DNA from: Prochlorococcus sp. AG-347-J21
Lineage (GTDB): Bacteria; Cyanobacteriota; Cyanobacteriia; PCC-6307; Cyanobiaceae
Length of the DNA stretch: 64,000 nucleotides
Direction of reading: 5' to 3'
NCBI GenBank assembly: GCA_003281455.1
Contig: QCBX01000001.1
Coordinates: 141,393 to 205,392 of the forward strand
The notes below the pieces were generated by a model. That model did not search any database and was not told the DNA's origin. It saw only the letters and a list, made by a program, of their open reading frames with translations. The position numbers and the translations under genes were made by a program. Of the stretch, positions 29,506 through 38,977 are shown piece after piece. How positions within the stretch are numbered: the stretch's first letter is position 1; every line of letters starts with the position of its first letter.

Positions 29506-30594
29506 ATGTCTAAAAAATTGTTACCTGTTACGATTATTAGTGGATTTTTAGGTTCTGGCAAAACCACGCTTTTGAATCATATTTTAAAAAATCAAGTTGG
29601 TCTTAAAACAGCTGTTTTGGTTAATGAATTTGGTGAGATAGGAATAGATAATGACTTAATAATAGAAGGCTCAGAAGATATGATCGAATTAAATAATGGC
29701 TGTATATGTTGCTCTATTAATGGTGAATTATTAAATACAGTATCTAAAGTCTTAGAAAGATCTGAAAAAATAGACTATTTGATTGTTGAGACTACTGGGC
29801 TAGCAGATCCATTGCCAGTAGCCATGACTTTTGCAGCCGGAGATCTTAGAGAAAAAGTAAGATTAGATTCGATAATCACTGTTATTGATGGAGAAAATTT
29901 TAATTTTGAAATTAGTAATACAAGTGTCGCCTATTCTCAAATTTTATATGGAGATATCCTTCTCCTAAATAAATGTGATTTAGTCAACGAAGATCAATTA
30001 AAGAAAGTCGAAAAATTTATAAATAAAATAAAAAAAGAACCAAGGATATTGAGATCAACCAATAGTGAAGTTGGATTACAAACAATAATGAGTGTAGGTC
30101 TATTTGAAACAGATACTTTTAAATTTGATAAGGATAAAGAAGATGTAGAAGACAATTCAAAATATCACTCTTCTCATTCTCACGATCACTCTTCTCATTC
30201 ACACGATCACTCTTCCCATTCACACGATCACTCTTCCCATTCACACGATCACTCTTCCCATTCTCACGATCACTCTTCCCATTCTCACGATTTGAATAAT
30301 AATATAGAGGGTTTTACATCAGTTTCTTATGAGACATTTGAACCATTCTCCTTAAGGAAGTTTCAATATTTCTTAGATAATCAAATCTCACAAAATGTAT
30401 TTAGGGCGAAAGGAATATTATGGTTTATGGAAAGTGATAGAAAACACATTTTTCACCTATCTGGAAAACGATTTTCTCTAGATGATGAAGAATGGACAAA
30501 AGAAAAATCTAACAAGATAGTATTAATTGGTAAAAACTTAGATCATCAAACTATTAAGAATCAACTTTCATCATGTAGATTTAGTACAGATTAG
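29506..30594 (+). CDS. COG0523/CobW-family GTPase, putative metal chaperone with His-rich repeat
   Basis: G3E GTPase of 362 residues. Walker A GFLGSGKT is at 13-20, the metal-binding CICC motif is at C66, C68 and C69, the GTP-specificity motif LNKCDL is near 157, and a CobW C-terminal domain follows. Between the domains is a His/Ser/Asp run built from six copies of HSSHSHD (DNA repeat at 30166-30291). Such His-rich loops bind Zn, Ni or Co in this family. The neighbours are an iron-type ABC permease and, further on, LarC, which fits metal homeostasis; the metal is not determined. Confidence 0.92.
   Translation: MSKKLLPVTIISGFLGSGKTTLLNHILKNQVGLKTAVLVNEFGEIGIDNDLIIEGSEDMIELNNGCICCSINGELLNTVSKVLERSEKIDYLIVETTGLADPLPVAMTFAAGDLREKVRLDSIITVIDGENFNFEISNTSVAYSQILYGDILLLNKCDLVNEDQLKKVEKFINKIKKEPRILRSTNSEVGLQTIMSVGLFETDTFKFDKDKEDVEDNSKYHSSHSHDHSSHSHDHSSHSHDHSSHSHDHSSHSHDHSSHSHDLNNNIEGFTSVSYETFEPFSLRKFQYFLDNQISQNVFRAKGILWFMESDRKHIFHLSGKRFSLDDEEWTKEKSNKIVLIGKNLDHQTIKNQLSSCRFSTD
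30166..30291 (+). repeat. Six tandem 21-bp repeats in the COG0523 GTPase gene
   Basis: Six in-frame copies encoding HSSHSHD. The copies differ only at third codon positions (tct/tcc and tct/tca), changing stepwise along the array. This is the pattern expected of repeated unit duplication, and the copy number probably varies between strains. Confidence 0.95.
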
Positions 30595-30623
30595 TGTTTA
30601 CATATTTAGGATTTGATTAATTT

Positions 30624-32162
30624 TTGAAAATACTTATTAAAGGATTTAAAAAAACATTAACCGAATTAAATTTTTTTTATTTTACTTCGTTTATTGTCGC
30701 ACTTTTTGTAATCATTCCAATTTCCAATTTTCTTCTTGAAGGAGTCCAATATGTTGTAAGTGGGAATTTTTCATTAGGCATTGCTGGGGGAGAAGAGGTC
30801 TTAGAAACTTTAAAAGTTTTAGTACTAACAAGTTTTTTTGGAGGTGGATTAGGAACCTTAAATGGATGGTTACTTTCAAATTGTGATTTTAAGTTCAGAA
30901 AAGTTCTCCGTATTTGTCAGCTCATTCCACTAGCAGCCCCAGCATATCTAATAACAGCTGTTTTGCAGGATTTAGGAAGTATTTTTGGGTATCAAGTAAC
31001 CGGTTTATGGTGGGGGGTATTAATACTTTCAATTTCTACTTATCCATACGTATTCATTCTTGCTAACGAAAGTTTTAATAAATTTGGACTTAATCAAATC
31101 AATGCTAGTAGAGGATTAGGAGTTGGGCCGTGGAGGAGCTTCTTTAAAATCGCTTTTCCAATGGCGTTACCAGCACTAATAACAGGAATAAGTTTAATGT
31201 GTATGGAAGTAATGAATGAGTTAGGTACATTTGCATTATTAAATATTCCAAGTATTTCTACAGGTATAGCCGAAAATTGGATAATTGAAGGTAATCCAAA
31301 AAGTGCTATTGGACTATCCTTGGTAGCTTTATTAATAATTTTCACTTTAATTATTTTTGAAAAATTCTCTAGAAGAAAATCAAAGAGGTGGAGTGAAAAT
31401 CCTGCATCAAAAGATTCACAAGGGTGGGAATTAAAAAAAACAAGAGCCCTTTTAGCAATATTAATATCTTTATTTCCTCCAATATTCTCTTTTGGAATTC
31501 CATGTTTTTGGGTTCTGCTCAATATCGATCAAATTCAAAAAGGATTATCTGTAGAATTACTTACCCTATCATTCAGGACTATAAGTCTAGGATTTTTTAC
31601 TGCATTAATAACGATGTTTTTCTCCTTAATAATTTCCTTAGCAAGACGTCCAAATAAAAGCTTATTACTAAGACTAATAACAAATCTTGCTGGAATAGGT
31701 TATGCAATTCCAGGCACTGTATTAGCTTTATCTTTAATAAGCATTTCTTCTCCAAGATTAAATTTCATTGCTATTTGCTTACTAATTTGGGGTTATCTTG
31801 TTCGATTTCTAACTATTTCTAAGGGTTCTATTGATTCAAGTCTTGAGAGGATTTCTCCTGGTCTAGATGAAGCTGCACTTGGACTAGGAGAGAATTGGCC
31901 GGGAATCATCAAAAAAATTCATCTACCTCTTCTTCAGGGTCCAATATTCGTAGGATCACTTTTAGTTTTTGTAGACACAATAAAAGAATTACCAATTACC
32001 TTTATTTTGAGACCATTTGATTTTGATACATTATCTGTGAGGATATATCAATATGCTGGAGATGAAAGAATGGTAGAGGCAATATTACCAGCTATTATTA
32101 TCATGACTCTAGGCCTTATTGCTTCAATTACATTGATACCAAGTTTAGAGAAAAAAAACTAA
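30624..32162 (+). CDS. Iron(III)-type ABC transporter permease (two fused permease domains)
   Basis: A 512-residue inner-membrane protein with about 12 hydrophobic helices and two binding-protein-dependent transport domains. The EAA-like loops read NASRGLGVGPWRSFFKIAFP (about residue 160) and DEAALGLGENWPGIIKKIHLP (about 415). This double-length layout is that of FutB/SfuB ferric iron permeases, although thiamine and other substrates use similar proteins. No ATPase or binding protein gene is adjacent. The start is a TTG at 30624; its 3' end overlaps the next convergent gene by four bases. Confidence 0.85.
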   Translation: MKILIKGFKKTLTELNFFYFTSFIVALFVIIPISNFLLEGVQYVVSGNFSLGIAGGEEVLETLKVLVLTSFFGGGLGTLNGWLLSNCDFKFRKVLRICQLIPLAAPAYLITAVLQDLGSIFGYQVTGLWWGVLILSISTYPYVFILANESFNKFGLNQINASRGLGVGPWRSFFKIAFPMALPALITGISLMCMEVMNELGTFALLNIPSISTGIAENWIIEGNPKSAIGLSLVALLIIFTLIIFEKFSRRKSKRWSENPASKDSQGWELKKTRALLAILISLFPPIFSFGIPCFWVLLNIDQIQKGLSVELLTLSFRTISLGFFTALITMFFSLIISLARRPNKSLLLRLITNLAGIGYAIPGTVLALSLISISSPRLNFIAICLLIWGYLVRFLTISKGSIDSSLERISPGLDEAALGLGENWPGIIKKIHLPLLQGPIFVGSLLVFVDTIKELPITFILRPFDFDTLSVRIYQYAGDERMVEAILPAIIIMTLGLIASITLIPSLEKKN

Positions 32163-33121
32163 ATTCTTTTATAAAGTTTTCTTATTAAGAAAGGGAAGCT
32201 TAACAACAAATCTGCCGAGGTAGATATAACCCTAAAATAAACTAAACTAATAATAATTATATTTTGTGGAATACTTTTGCCTACAAATAAAAGTAGGCAA
32301 GCCTCAAAAACTCCAACTCCTCCTGGAGCTGCTGGGACTACCAAGCCTAAAGACCAAGACAAAGAAAAGATTACCAATAAAAATATAACGTTTAGAGTAT
32401 TACTCGCATAAAAAGTATTTAAGCAAATATAAAACCCAACAAATTTAGATAAAACAAATCCAATTTCAAGAAATAAAGCTCTAGTAGGGAAAAATGAAAT
32501 TATATTTATTCTCTCTTCAAATTGATCCTTTGAATTTGGAAGTCTCAAGACATCAAATACTTTTCCCTTAAGAGACCCTAGTCTTTTTAAAATCAGAAAA
32601 ATAAATTTCCTATTTAGGAATACCAAAGGAACAATTAAAAAAATATAAATTGGTGAAAAAATCAATCCCATCGATGCCAAGAGAAAAGATCCACTCAACA
32701 TAAAATAAGGTTCTATAAGTGTCGAATACAAAGCAATTTTAGGATTACTTATTTTTTTTATAAAATCAAATCTTTCTACAAAATGCCAAACCCCTCCTGG
32801 AACGTATTTAAGAATATTGGTTAAAACATAAAAAGATATTAGATTATTACTTTTAAATTCTTTCCCGAACCATCTAACAATATATTTCCATGCATAAGCG
32901 TTCAAGTAAATACTTAAAATACAAAATAAAAATGATAAAAATAGATTAATTCCATTTCTTTCTAAATTGACATCAAAAGAAATTTGGTCAATATTTTTAA
33001 AAAAATAGATACAAAAATAGGACAAGCTTGTAATAAAAAAAATACTCTTCAAACAAGCAAAATTAATTTTTTTAAGGAATTTAGGATATATTTGATTACT
33101 TGAGTTAAATCTCATTTCCAA
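32159..33121 (-). CDS. Lysylphosphatidylglycerol synthase TM-region/UPF0104-type membrane protein
   Basis: A 320-residue integral membrane protein with about seven or eight hydrophobic segments. The motif VPAAPGGVGVFEACLLLF near residue 270 and GGVWHFVER near 110 match the YbhN/AglD-like flippase-type family (the membrane part of MprF without the synthase domain). A role in lipid or glycolipid translocation is possible but unproven. It overlaps larC by 10 bases upstream. Confidence 0.75.
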   Translation of the reverse strand: MEMRFNSSNQIYPKFLKKINFACLKSIFFITSLSYFCIYFFKNIDQISFDVNLERNGINLFLSFLFCILSIYLNAYAWKYIVRWFGKEFKSNNLISFYVLTNILKYVPGGVWHFVERFDFIKKISNPKIALYSTLIEPYFMLSGSFLLASMGLIFSPIYIFLIVPLVFLNRKFIFLILKRLGSLKGKVFDVLRLPNSKDQFEERINIISFFPTRALFLEIGFVLSKFVGFYICLNTFYASNTLNVIFLLVIFSLSWSLGLVVPAAPGGVGVFEACLLLFVGKSIPQNIIIISLVYFRVISTSADLLLSFPFLIRKLYKRI

Positions 33122-34344
33122 TTTTCAAATGCTTTAAATTTTTGGCTTGATTCTTTTATTATTTTTCTTATTTCGTACGTTGATATTTTATGCCTTAGTT
33201 GTAATCTCAAAACCTCATCATTTTCTGGTTTCATAATTATTGATCCATCTGGTTTCAAAGTTTGTTTAACTTTTATATTTCCAAAAGTCGTTGAACATTC
33301 TCCTCTGCGTCTAAGTAATATCCACCTAGATTGGGTCCTTTCACGAACCCCAATAGTGTTGGAATAATCAAACCATAATCTCCTAAAAAACTCTTTTTTC
33401 TCTATGGGCAAGATTACTTGAATAGAAAATCCAATTCTATTTTTTTTCATATTGATAGGTTGATAGGAAACGTCGTAAGCTCCCTCAATTCTCAGTTTCT
33501 CCACAAAATTAGATATATCTTCAGGTGTTTGATCATCAATCCATGCTTCTTGAATAGATATCTCTTCACACTTTGGACTAATTTGTTCATTATCTTTAAT
33601 AGAAAAATCCTCAAATGAAGTAATTTTATAAACTCTTACCAAATTAGGGAATGTAAATTTTAGATTACCAATACCGACTCCATAAGAGTTGATAGAATAT
33701 TTTAAAGGAGGTTCAAGATAGTCGACTAAATTAGCAAGTAACGCAATGCCAGTTGGTGTTGAGAGTTCCCCATCTATTGAGTTAAAGCTTTTCAAAACCT
33801 TGATATTTTTTTGTCTTATTAGCTCTATTACAGCAGGAGGTGGTACAGATAATGTTCCATGTTCAGTTTGCACAAAACCTTTCCCCAACATTGGTTCATT
33901 ACAAAAAACCCTCTTTGGATTTAAGAAATTCAATGCAGCACATACTCCAATTATATCAACCAATGAATCTATAGCTCCAATTTCATGAAAATGAACTTCA
34001 TCAGATTTAATGCCATGAACTTTTCCTTCGGCAATTGCTAAAGATTCAAATACTTCATAAATTATTTTTTTTAATTTATCTTCTAAGTGCCCATTTGAAA
34101 TAAGTGCTTTAATATCTCTCCAAGTTCTTTTAATAGGACTACAGTCAATATTCTCAACCTTTACCTTGATGCCTCGGATTGAACAACTTTTTGATTCCTT
34201 AAAGTCTAGTTGATATAGATCCTTTAATCCAAGATCAATAAGTGGCTGTTCAATAACTTTTTTAGGCACCCCTAAATCATAAAAAGCTCCTAACAACATA
34301 TCTCCAGAAATACCAGGAGAACATTCAATTAAAATATCTTCCAT
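33112..34344 (-). CDS. larC: LarC-type nickel-pincer cofactor biosynthesis protein (DUF111)
   Basis: A single 410-residue chain covering both LarC regions. The N-terminal part begins MEDILIECSPGISGDMLLGA and has the VHFHEIGAIDSLVDIIG metal/His box near residue 115 and the ELSTPTGIALL segment near 195. The C-terminal domain carries the RRGECSTTFGNIKVK region. In lactobacilli LarC is a CTP-dependent enzyme that inserts nickel into the pincer nucleotide of lactate racemase. No larA, larB or larE is in this window, so its role here is open. Confidence 0.9.
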   Translation of the reverse strand: MEDILIECSPGISGDMLLGAFYDLGVPKKVIEQPLIDLGLKDLYQLDFKESKSCSIRGIKVKVENIDCSPIKRTWRDIKALISNGHLEDKLKKIIYEVFESLAIAEGKVHGIKSDEVHFHEIGAIDSLVDIIGVCAALNFLNPKRVFCNEPMLGKGFVQTEHGTLSVPPPAVIELIRQKNIKVLKSFNSIDGELSTPTGIALLANLVDYLEPPLKYSINSYGVGIGNLKFTFPNLVRVYKITSFEDFSIKDNEQISPKCEEISIQEAWIDDQTPEDISNFVEKLRIEGAYDVSYQPINMKKNRIGFSIQVILPIEKKEFFRRLWFDYSNTIGVRERTQSRWILLRRRGECSTTFGNIKVKQTLKPDGSIIMKPENDEVLRLQLRHKISTYEIRKIIKESSQKFKAFENWK

Positions 34345-34396
34345 AAATCTAAGATTCTTTGTTTAGTAAAATTGTGATGAAAATCAGACTCTCATT

Positions 34397-35017
34397 CTAG
34401 TTATCTCTAGAAATATCTTTTTCAATAACTTCATACCTTATTAATTTCAAAGTATTGCCATCACGGTTGATATCTAGACTTACAAAACTATTTATAAATT
34501 CAATAGGAATTTCCCCTTTTATGACTAATTTAAAGCTTTTATTTTTAAAATTCTTTATCTTTGAGACAGAACAAATTCTAATAACAATTTCTTTTTTTTT
34601 AGCATTGACAAAAACTAATTCTCCTCTTACTGAAAAATAGTTATCTTTTAAATCTAATTCTTCCAATAATTTAGAGAAGTTTGCTTTTGAACAATCATTT
34701 GAGAAATCATTCAGTTGATAAGGATCCCAGATACCTACAACCTGTAAATGCAAGTTTTGAGTGTTTTTATTCTTTGGATAAACAACCCAATAATAATTTT
34801 TCTTTAAATCGATATGCTTTTTTAAAAGTGATAATGCTTTACCTAATACTACTGTTTCAATTTTTTCGCCTTTATCATCGATTAAAGAGCCTCTATTTAA
34901 ATGCTTACTATCAATGGGTGTAAATTTACCACAAATAATACCTATTGCTCTGTACTGCAATTGGTTAGTAACTTTTGGGATAGGGTTTTTTAACATATTA
35001 AAAATTTGAAATGACAA
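34397..35017 (-). CDS. Unrecognised conserved-looking protein
   Basis: 206 residues, soluble, Lys-rich, mixed alpha/beta by composition. Features are YRAIGIICGKFTP near the start, YYWVVYPKN in the middle, and a possible beta-rich C-terminal part ending in RYEVIEKDISRDN. I recognise no domain. Its place upstream of larC (52-base gap, same strand) suggests a possible shared transcript. Confidence 0.65.
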   Translation of the reverse strand: MSFQIFNMLKNPIPKVTNQLQYRAIGIICGKFTPIDSKHLNRGSLIDDKGEKIETVVLGKALSLLKKHIDLKKNYYWVVYPKNKNTQNLHLQVVGIWDPYQLNDFSNDCSKANFSKLLEELDLKDNYFSVRGELVFVNAKKKEIVIRICSVSKIKNFKNKSFKLVIKGEIPIEFINSFVSLDINRDGNTLKLIRYEVIEKDISRDN

Positions 35018-35035
35018 TTTATCGCATTAAATTTC

Positions 35036-35335
35036 TTAATTTTCCTCCAAAGTATTAAAAGACTTTAATGCATCGTCAATAGCATCAGAAGGATTAGTCG
35101 CGTCATTCATACTATTTTGTCTCCTAATCATTTCCACAATTTCTAATGGATTGGTTGGAAGAACTGCACTATCCTCTTCTGTTTTAGTTGAAGTATCGAT
35201 ATCTAATTCTTCAAATAAATATTCAGCATTTAGTATAGTTCCTTTTAAGGAAATTATGGAAATACAGGAAATTATTAAAGGTATTGAGTTAAGTAGACCC
35301 TTCAAAAAACATTTTTTCATTTTATTTAATTTCAA
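35036..35335 (-). CDS. Small secreted or membrane-anchored protein, unknown
   Basis: 99 residues. A basic N-terminus and hydrophobic stretch (about residues 12-30, GLLNSIPLIISCISIISL) look like a signal peptide or anchor, with a Cys at about 20 that is not in a good lipobox. The rest is acidic (DIDTSTKTEEDSA) with a helical segment ending SFNTLEEN. No family is recognised. It lies 18 bases upstream of the 206-residue protein gene. Confidence 0.6.
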   Translation of the reverse strand: MKLNKMKKCFLKGLLNSIPLIISCISIISLKGTILNAEYLFEELDIDTSTKTEEDSAVLPTNPLEIVEMIRRQNSMNDATNPSDAIDDALKSFNTLEEN

Positions 35336-35391
35336 AATTCTTTAACGCCAAAATTTTTTGCTAACTTAATTTTACATAAATTGGTAGAAAA

Positions 35392-36237
35392 TTGTTAATA
35401 GCAACTTGGAATGTTAACTCAATAAGAACCAGACTTTCACAAATATTAGATTGGATTAATCAAGTCAATCCAGACATTCTATGTTTGCAAGAAACAAAAG
35501 TGATGGACAATATTTTCCCAGTTGAACCTTTTGAAAATTTAGGGTACTCAGTGGAGATATACGGACAAAAATCCTACAATGGTGTTGCTATTATTTCAAA
35601 AATAAAACCAGAAAATGTCAGAAAAGGATTCTACAGTAGTACCGACTCTGATCAAAATATCGAGGTATTCCTAGATCAGAAAAGATTAATTTCTGCTGAC
35701 ATTAGTGGTATTAAAATTATAAATGTCTATGTGCCAAATGGATCAGAATTAGGATCTAATAAATTTGAATACAAAATAAATTGGCTGAATTGTTTAGCTT
35801 CATTTTTGGATGAACAAGAAAAAAAAGGAGAATTAATATGTTTGTTGGGTGACTTTAATATTGCTCCATCAAACTTAGATATTCATGATCCAAAGAAATA
35901 TAAAGGAGGAATAATGGCATCAGAGGTAGAAAGGAATGCACTAAACAATGTTCTGAAAGGAAGATTAATAGACTCTTTCAGAATTTTTGAAAAAAACAGT
36001 GGTCATTGGTCTTGGTGGGATTACCGTAATAACGCATTTGAATTAAATAAAGGATGGAGAATAGACCATATCTACATCAGTAAAGAATTAACATCAAAAC
36101 TTAAAAGCTGTGTTATAGACAGCTTGCCAAGGGAGAATTTACGCCCGAGTGATCATACCCCAGTAATGATTAATCTTGAATTGAACAATATAAATGTGGA
36201 TTCTTTTGAGGATGAGGATAATTTTTACGAAATATAA
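35392..36237 (+). CDS. xth: Exodeoxyribonuclease III / AP endonuclease
   Basis: Mg-dependent nuclease that cuts at abasic sites and trims 3' ends. It has the start MLIATWNVNSIRTR, the metal-binding Glu in LQETKV (E34), the GDFNIAP box, NKGWRIDHIYIS, and the final SDHTPVMI. The start is a TTG at 35392, because no ATG lies upstream of the conserved first strand. Length 281 is normal with a slightly extended acidic tail. Confidence 0.94.
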   Translation: MLIATWNVNSIRTRLSQILDWINQVNPDILCLQETKVMDNIFPVEPFENLGYSVEIYGQKSYNGVAIISKIKPENVRKGFYSSTDSDQNIEVFLDQKRLISADISGIKIINVYVPNGSELGSNKFEYKINWLNCLASFLDEQEKKGELICLLGDFNIAPSNLDIHDPKKYKGGIMASEVERNALNNVLKGRLIDSFRIFEKNSGHWSWWDYRNNAFELNKGWRIDHIYISKELTSKLKSCVIDSLPRENLRPSDHTPVMINLELNNINVDSFEDEDNFYEI

Positions 36238-36464
36238 ATAAAATATTTTGGAATTCTGTGATAGCTGAAAACGCTTATAAATAAAGAGATATCTAGGATA
36301 ACAACTAATTTGTCCTGTGTTTTCTAAAAAATTAACAATTTACAATTAAACTATCGCACTAAAAATATCATAATGTAGAATTTCAATTTGAATTGACAAA
36401 ATTTTTACTTATTTCTAACTTAGAACATGACTAAATTTTTCTCAAAGCTTTATTTATTTAAATC
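36238..36464 (+). promoter_or_regulatory. hemL upstream region with a candidate promoter
   Basis: A 227-base gap without an ORF. A perfect TTGACA at 36393-36398 is followed 17 bases later by TAACTT, a poor -10 match, so the promoter assignment is weak. No hairpin-like regulator stands out. Confidence 0.35.
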
Positions 36465-37766
36465 GTGACTGACATATTAAATTGCACCAAATCAGAAGAA
36501 GTTTTCTATGCTGCTCAAGATTTAATGCCAGGTGGAGTTAGTTCCCCAGTGAGAGCTTTCAAATCTGTAGGAGGAAAGCCGATTGTTTTCGATAGGGTTA
36601 AAGGCCCATTTGCTTGGGATATTGATGGCAATAGATATATTGACTATATAGGTAGTTGGGGACCTGCCATATGTGGACATGCCCACCCTGAAGTTACAAC
36701 GGCATTACAAGAAGCAATAGATAAAGGTACTAGCTTTGGGGCTCCATGCGTATTAGAGAACAAGCTTGCAGAGATGGTTATAGAAGCTGTCCCGTCTGTA
36801 GAGATGGTTAGATTTGTTAATAGTGGAACTGAAGCTTGCATGGCTGTTTTAAGGCTTATGAGAGCATTCACCGGAAGAGATAAAGTTATTAAATTTGAGG
36901 GTTGCTATCACGGTCATGCTGATATGTTTTTAGTGAAAGCAGGTTCTGGTGTAGCCACTTTAGGATTACCAGATTCACCAGGGGTCCCAAGAACAACAAC
37001 TGCTAACACACTGACTGCGCCTTACAATGATCTTGAAGCAGTCAAAAAATTATTTTCCGAAAATCCTGATGCCATTTCTGGGGTAATCCTTGAACCTATT
37101 GTAGGTAATGCTGGATTTATTACTCCTGAGCCAGGATTCTTAGAAGGATTAAGAGAATTAACCACTGAGAACGGATCTCTATTGGTTTTTGATGAAGTCA
37201 TGACTGGGTTCAGAATCAGTTATGGAGGTGCGCAAGAAAAATTTGGGGTTACTCCTGATTTAACTACCCTCGGGAAAGTTATTGGTGGAGGACTACCTGT
37301 TGGAGCGTATGGAGGGAAAAAAGAAATAATGTCAATGGTAGCTCCTGCCGGCCCGGTTTACCAGGCAGGTACCTTGAGCGGAAACCCACTGGCAATGACT
37401 GCTGGTATAAAAACTCTTGAACTGCTCAAGCAAGAAGGTACTTATGAGAAACTAGATTCAATAACATCCAGATTAATTGATGGCATAATGCAGTCTGCTG
37501 AAAATAATGGTATCGCTATAAACGGAGGACATGTAAGTGCAATGTTTGGATTTTTCTTATGTGATGGGCCAGTAAGAAACTTTAGTGAGGCAAAAACGAA
37601 TGATTCTGAACTCTTTGGCAAATTACATAGGGAGATGCTTCATAATGGAATTTACTTGGCACCAAGTCCTTTTGAGGCTGGCTTCACTTCTCTCGCTCAT
37701 AGTGAAGAAGAAATAGATAAAACTATCGAGGCATTTGATAAATCATTTAATGCTATAAAAAATTAG
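36465..37766 (+). CDS. hemL: Glutamate-1-semialdehyde 2,1-aminomutase
   Basis: PLP enzyme that makes 5-aminolevulinate in the C5 pathway, the entry to all tetrapyrroles here. The chain has [11 protein letters not shown], the [13 protein letters not shown] segment, the FDEVMTGFR box and the PLP lysine in [14 protein letters not shown] (K271). The start is a GTG at 36465. Length 433 is typical. It works downstream of gltX (44.4 kb), whose product supplies the glutamyl-tRNA used by the pathway. Confidence 0.96.
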   Translation: MTDILNCTKSEEVFYAAQDLMPGGVSSPVRAFKSVGGKPIVFDRVKGPFAWDIDGNRYIDYIGSWGPAICGHAHPEVTTALQEAIDKGTSFGAPCVLENKLAEMVIEAVPSVEMVRFVNSGTEACMAVLRLMRAFTGRDKVIKFEGCYHGHADMFLVKAGSGVATLGLPDSPGVPRTTTANTLTAPYNDLEAVKKLFSENPDAISGVILEPIVGNAGFITPEPGFLEGLRELTTENGSLLVFDEVMTGFRISYGGAQEKFGVTPDLTTLGKVIGGGLPVGAYGGKKEIMSMVAPAGPVYQAGTLSGNPLAMTAGIKTLELLKQEGTYEKLDSITSRLIDGIMQSAENNGIAINGGHVSAMFGFFLCDGPVRNFSEAKTNDSELFGKLHREMLHNGIYLAPSPFEAGFTSLAHSEEEIDKTIEAFDKSFNAIKN

Positions 37767-37774
37767 TAGACCAT

Positions 37775-37801
37775 TACCTAATTTCTGAAAGCCAGAAGGT
37801 A
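37775..37801. terminator. Possible hairpin between hemL and the SPFH gene
   Basis: TACC/GGTA and TTCTG/CAGAA can pair around the loop AAAGC, with a four-base bulge on one arm. It lies in the 61-base convergent gap. Only a short, interrupted T-run follows, so termination is a weak inference. Confidence 0.35.
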
Positions 37802-37827
37802 TTTAATATTAAATAAATTCCAAATAA

Positions 37828-38631
37828 TTATTTTCTGCCACCAACAATGACTGGCGGTGTACCCCCTTCAGAACCTGGCAAGCCTGGAACTACTTGTGTA
37901 CTACCATCCCATTTGTCTAGAAACAATTTAAAAAGTACTTGATCATCAAGACTTCTATTTAATGTTTCGTATCTTAGTGCTTCTTGTTCTGCTATTTCAA
38001 CTTCTGTTTTTGCTCTTAGTAGTTGTTGTCCAGCTATTTGCTTTTGTTCGATAGCTGCTCTATATTCTTCAGCGATCTCTAAACCAGTCAAATCAAGACT
38101 TTTAACATCAACATAGTCGAATGAATTTAGTTCTTGGGCAACAGTATCTCCAACTTTTTCAGAAATGACCGCGAATTCAGTAGCTATTGTTTCTAGTTCA
38201 TACTGAGAAAAAACTGATTTAAGAGCCTTAAGTAGAGATGGCTGAACGATTTTTTGATAAACATCACTATTTCTGCTTGCAATTGTAGCGAAAATTCTTC
38301 CTGCTTCATTTGGCTTAACAGAATACTTGACTGTGGCGGTAGCCCTGATAACCTGAAGGTCCTTTGTTAAAGTTTCAAATTTTTCAGGTTGTACTTGCGT
38401 TTTAATATCAAACGGATAAACAGATTGAACAAATGGAAGTTTAAAGTTTAGACCAGCTCTCCTAGATGGGCCACTTACCTTCCCTAAAGTGGTGACTACT
38501 GCAACTTGTCCAGAAGGAACTACAAAGAGAGATTGGGTGAGTAGAAGAAAGCCAGTAAAAGACAATACAATTAATAAAGTGGCAGTCCCACCAGGGCCTG
38601 TTGGTGTGACATTTTTAAAAGATGTTGACAT
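37828..38631 (-). CDS. SPFH/Band 7 (prohibitin-type) membrane protein
   Basis: A 267-residue protein with one N-terminal transmembrane helix (about residues 17-37, GTATLLIVLSFTGFLLL) followed by a Band 7 domain (VVPSGQVAVVTTLGKVSGPS) and a C-terminal coiled region with EQKQIAGQQLLRAKTEVEIAEQEA split by short turns. Prohibitins form ring-like membrane scaffolds and often modulate FtsH proteolysis. The C-terminal tail is Gly/Pro-rich (PGLPGSEGGTPP). FtsH partnership is an inference. Confidence 0.9.
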   Translation of the reverse strand: MSTSFKNVTPTGPGGTATLLIVLSFTGFLLLTQSLFVVPSGQVAVVTTLGKVSGPSRRAGLNFKLPFVQSVYPFDIKTQVQPEKFETLTKDLQVIRATATVKYSVKPNEAGRIFATIASRNSDVYQKIVQPSLLKALKSVFSQYELETIATEFAVISEKVGDTVAQELNSFDYVDVKSLDLTGLEIAEEYRAAIEQKQIAGQQLLRAKTEVEIAEQEALRYETLNRSLDDQVLFKLFLDKWDGSTQVVPGLPGSEGGTPPVIVGGRK

Positions 38632-38752
38632 TAAATTATTACCTTTTTTTTATCATATTTAATCAATTAACTTAGTGCATTAATAAGACATTTAATTAAA
38701 ATATTTTTTTAATAATTATAAAGAAAATACGAATTTTATTTTTTAAAGATAT

Positions 38753-38950
38753 TTATTTAAATTTTTGCAAAAGTTGTAAATATAGATCCTCATCTATCTC
38801 CCTTATGTCATATTCAGAGGGCAATACTCCATGTTTATGTTCATGAACTGCCATCCAACAAAATTTCTCTATTTCTCCAATTGAGAAACGAGGATATTCT
38901 TTGACCTTTGTAAACAATGCTTTAATAAGTGATTCTGGATAATCAGCCAA
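38753..38950 (-). CDS. Small acidic protein, unknown function
   Basis: 65 residues, soluble and likely helical, with aromatic clusters (YPRFSIGEIEKFCWMAVHEH and LPSEYDIREIDEDLYLQLL). No family is recognised. It lies 27 bases downstream of yajQ on the same strand, and its well-formed composition suggests a real gene. Confidence 0.6.
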   Translation of the reverse strand: MADYPESLIKALFTKVKEYPRFSIGEIEKFCWMAVHEHKHGVLPSEYDIREIDEDLYLQLLQKFK

Positions 38951-38977
38951 ATTTTTTATGTATTATTACTCGAAATC

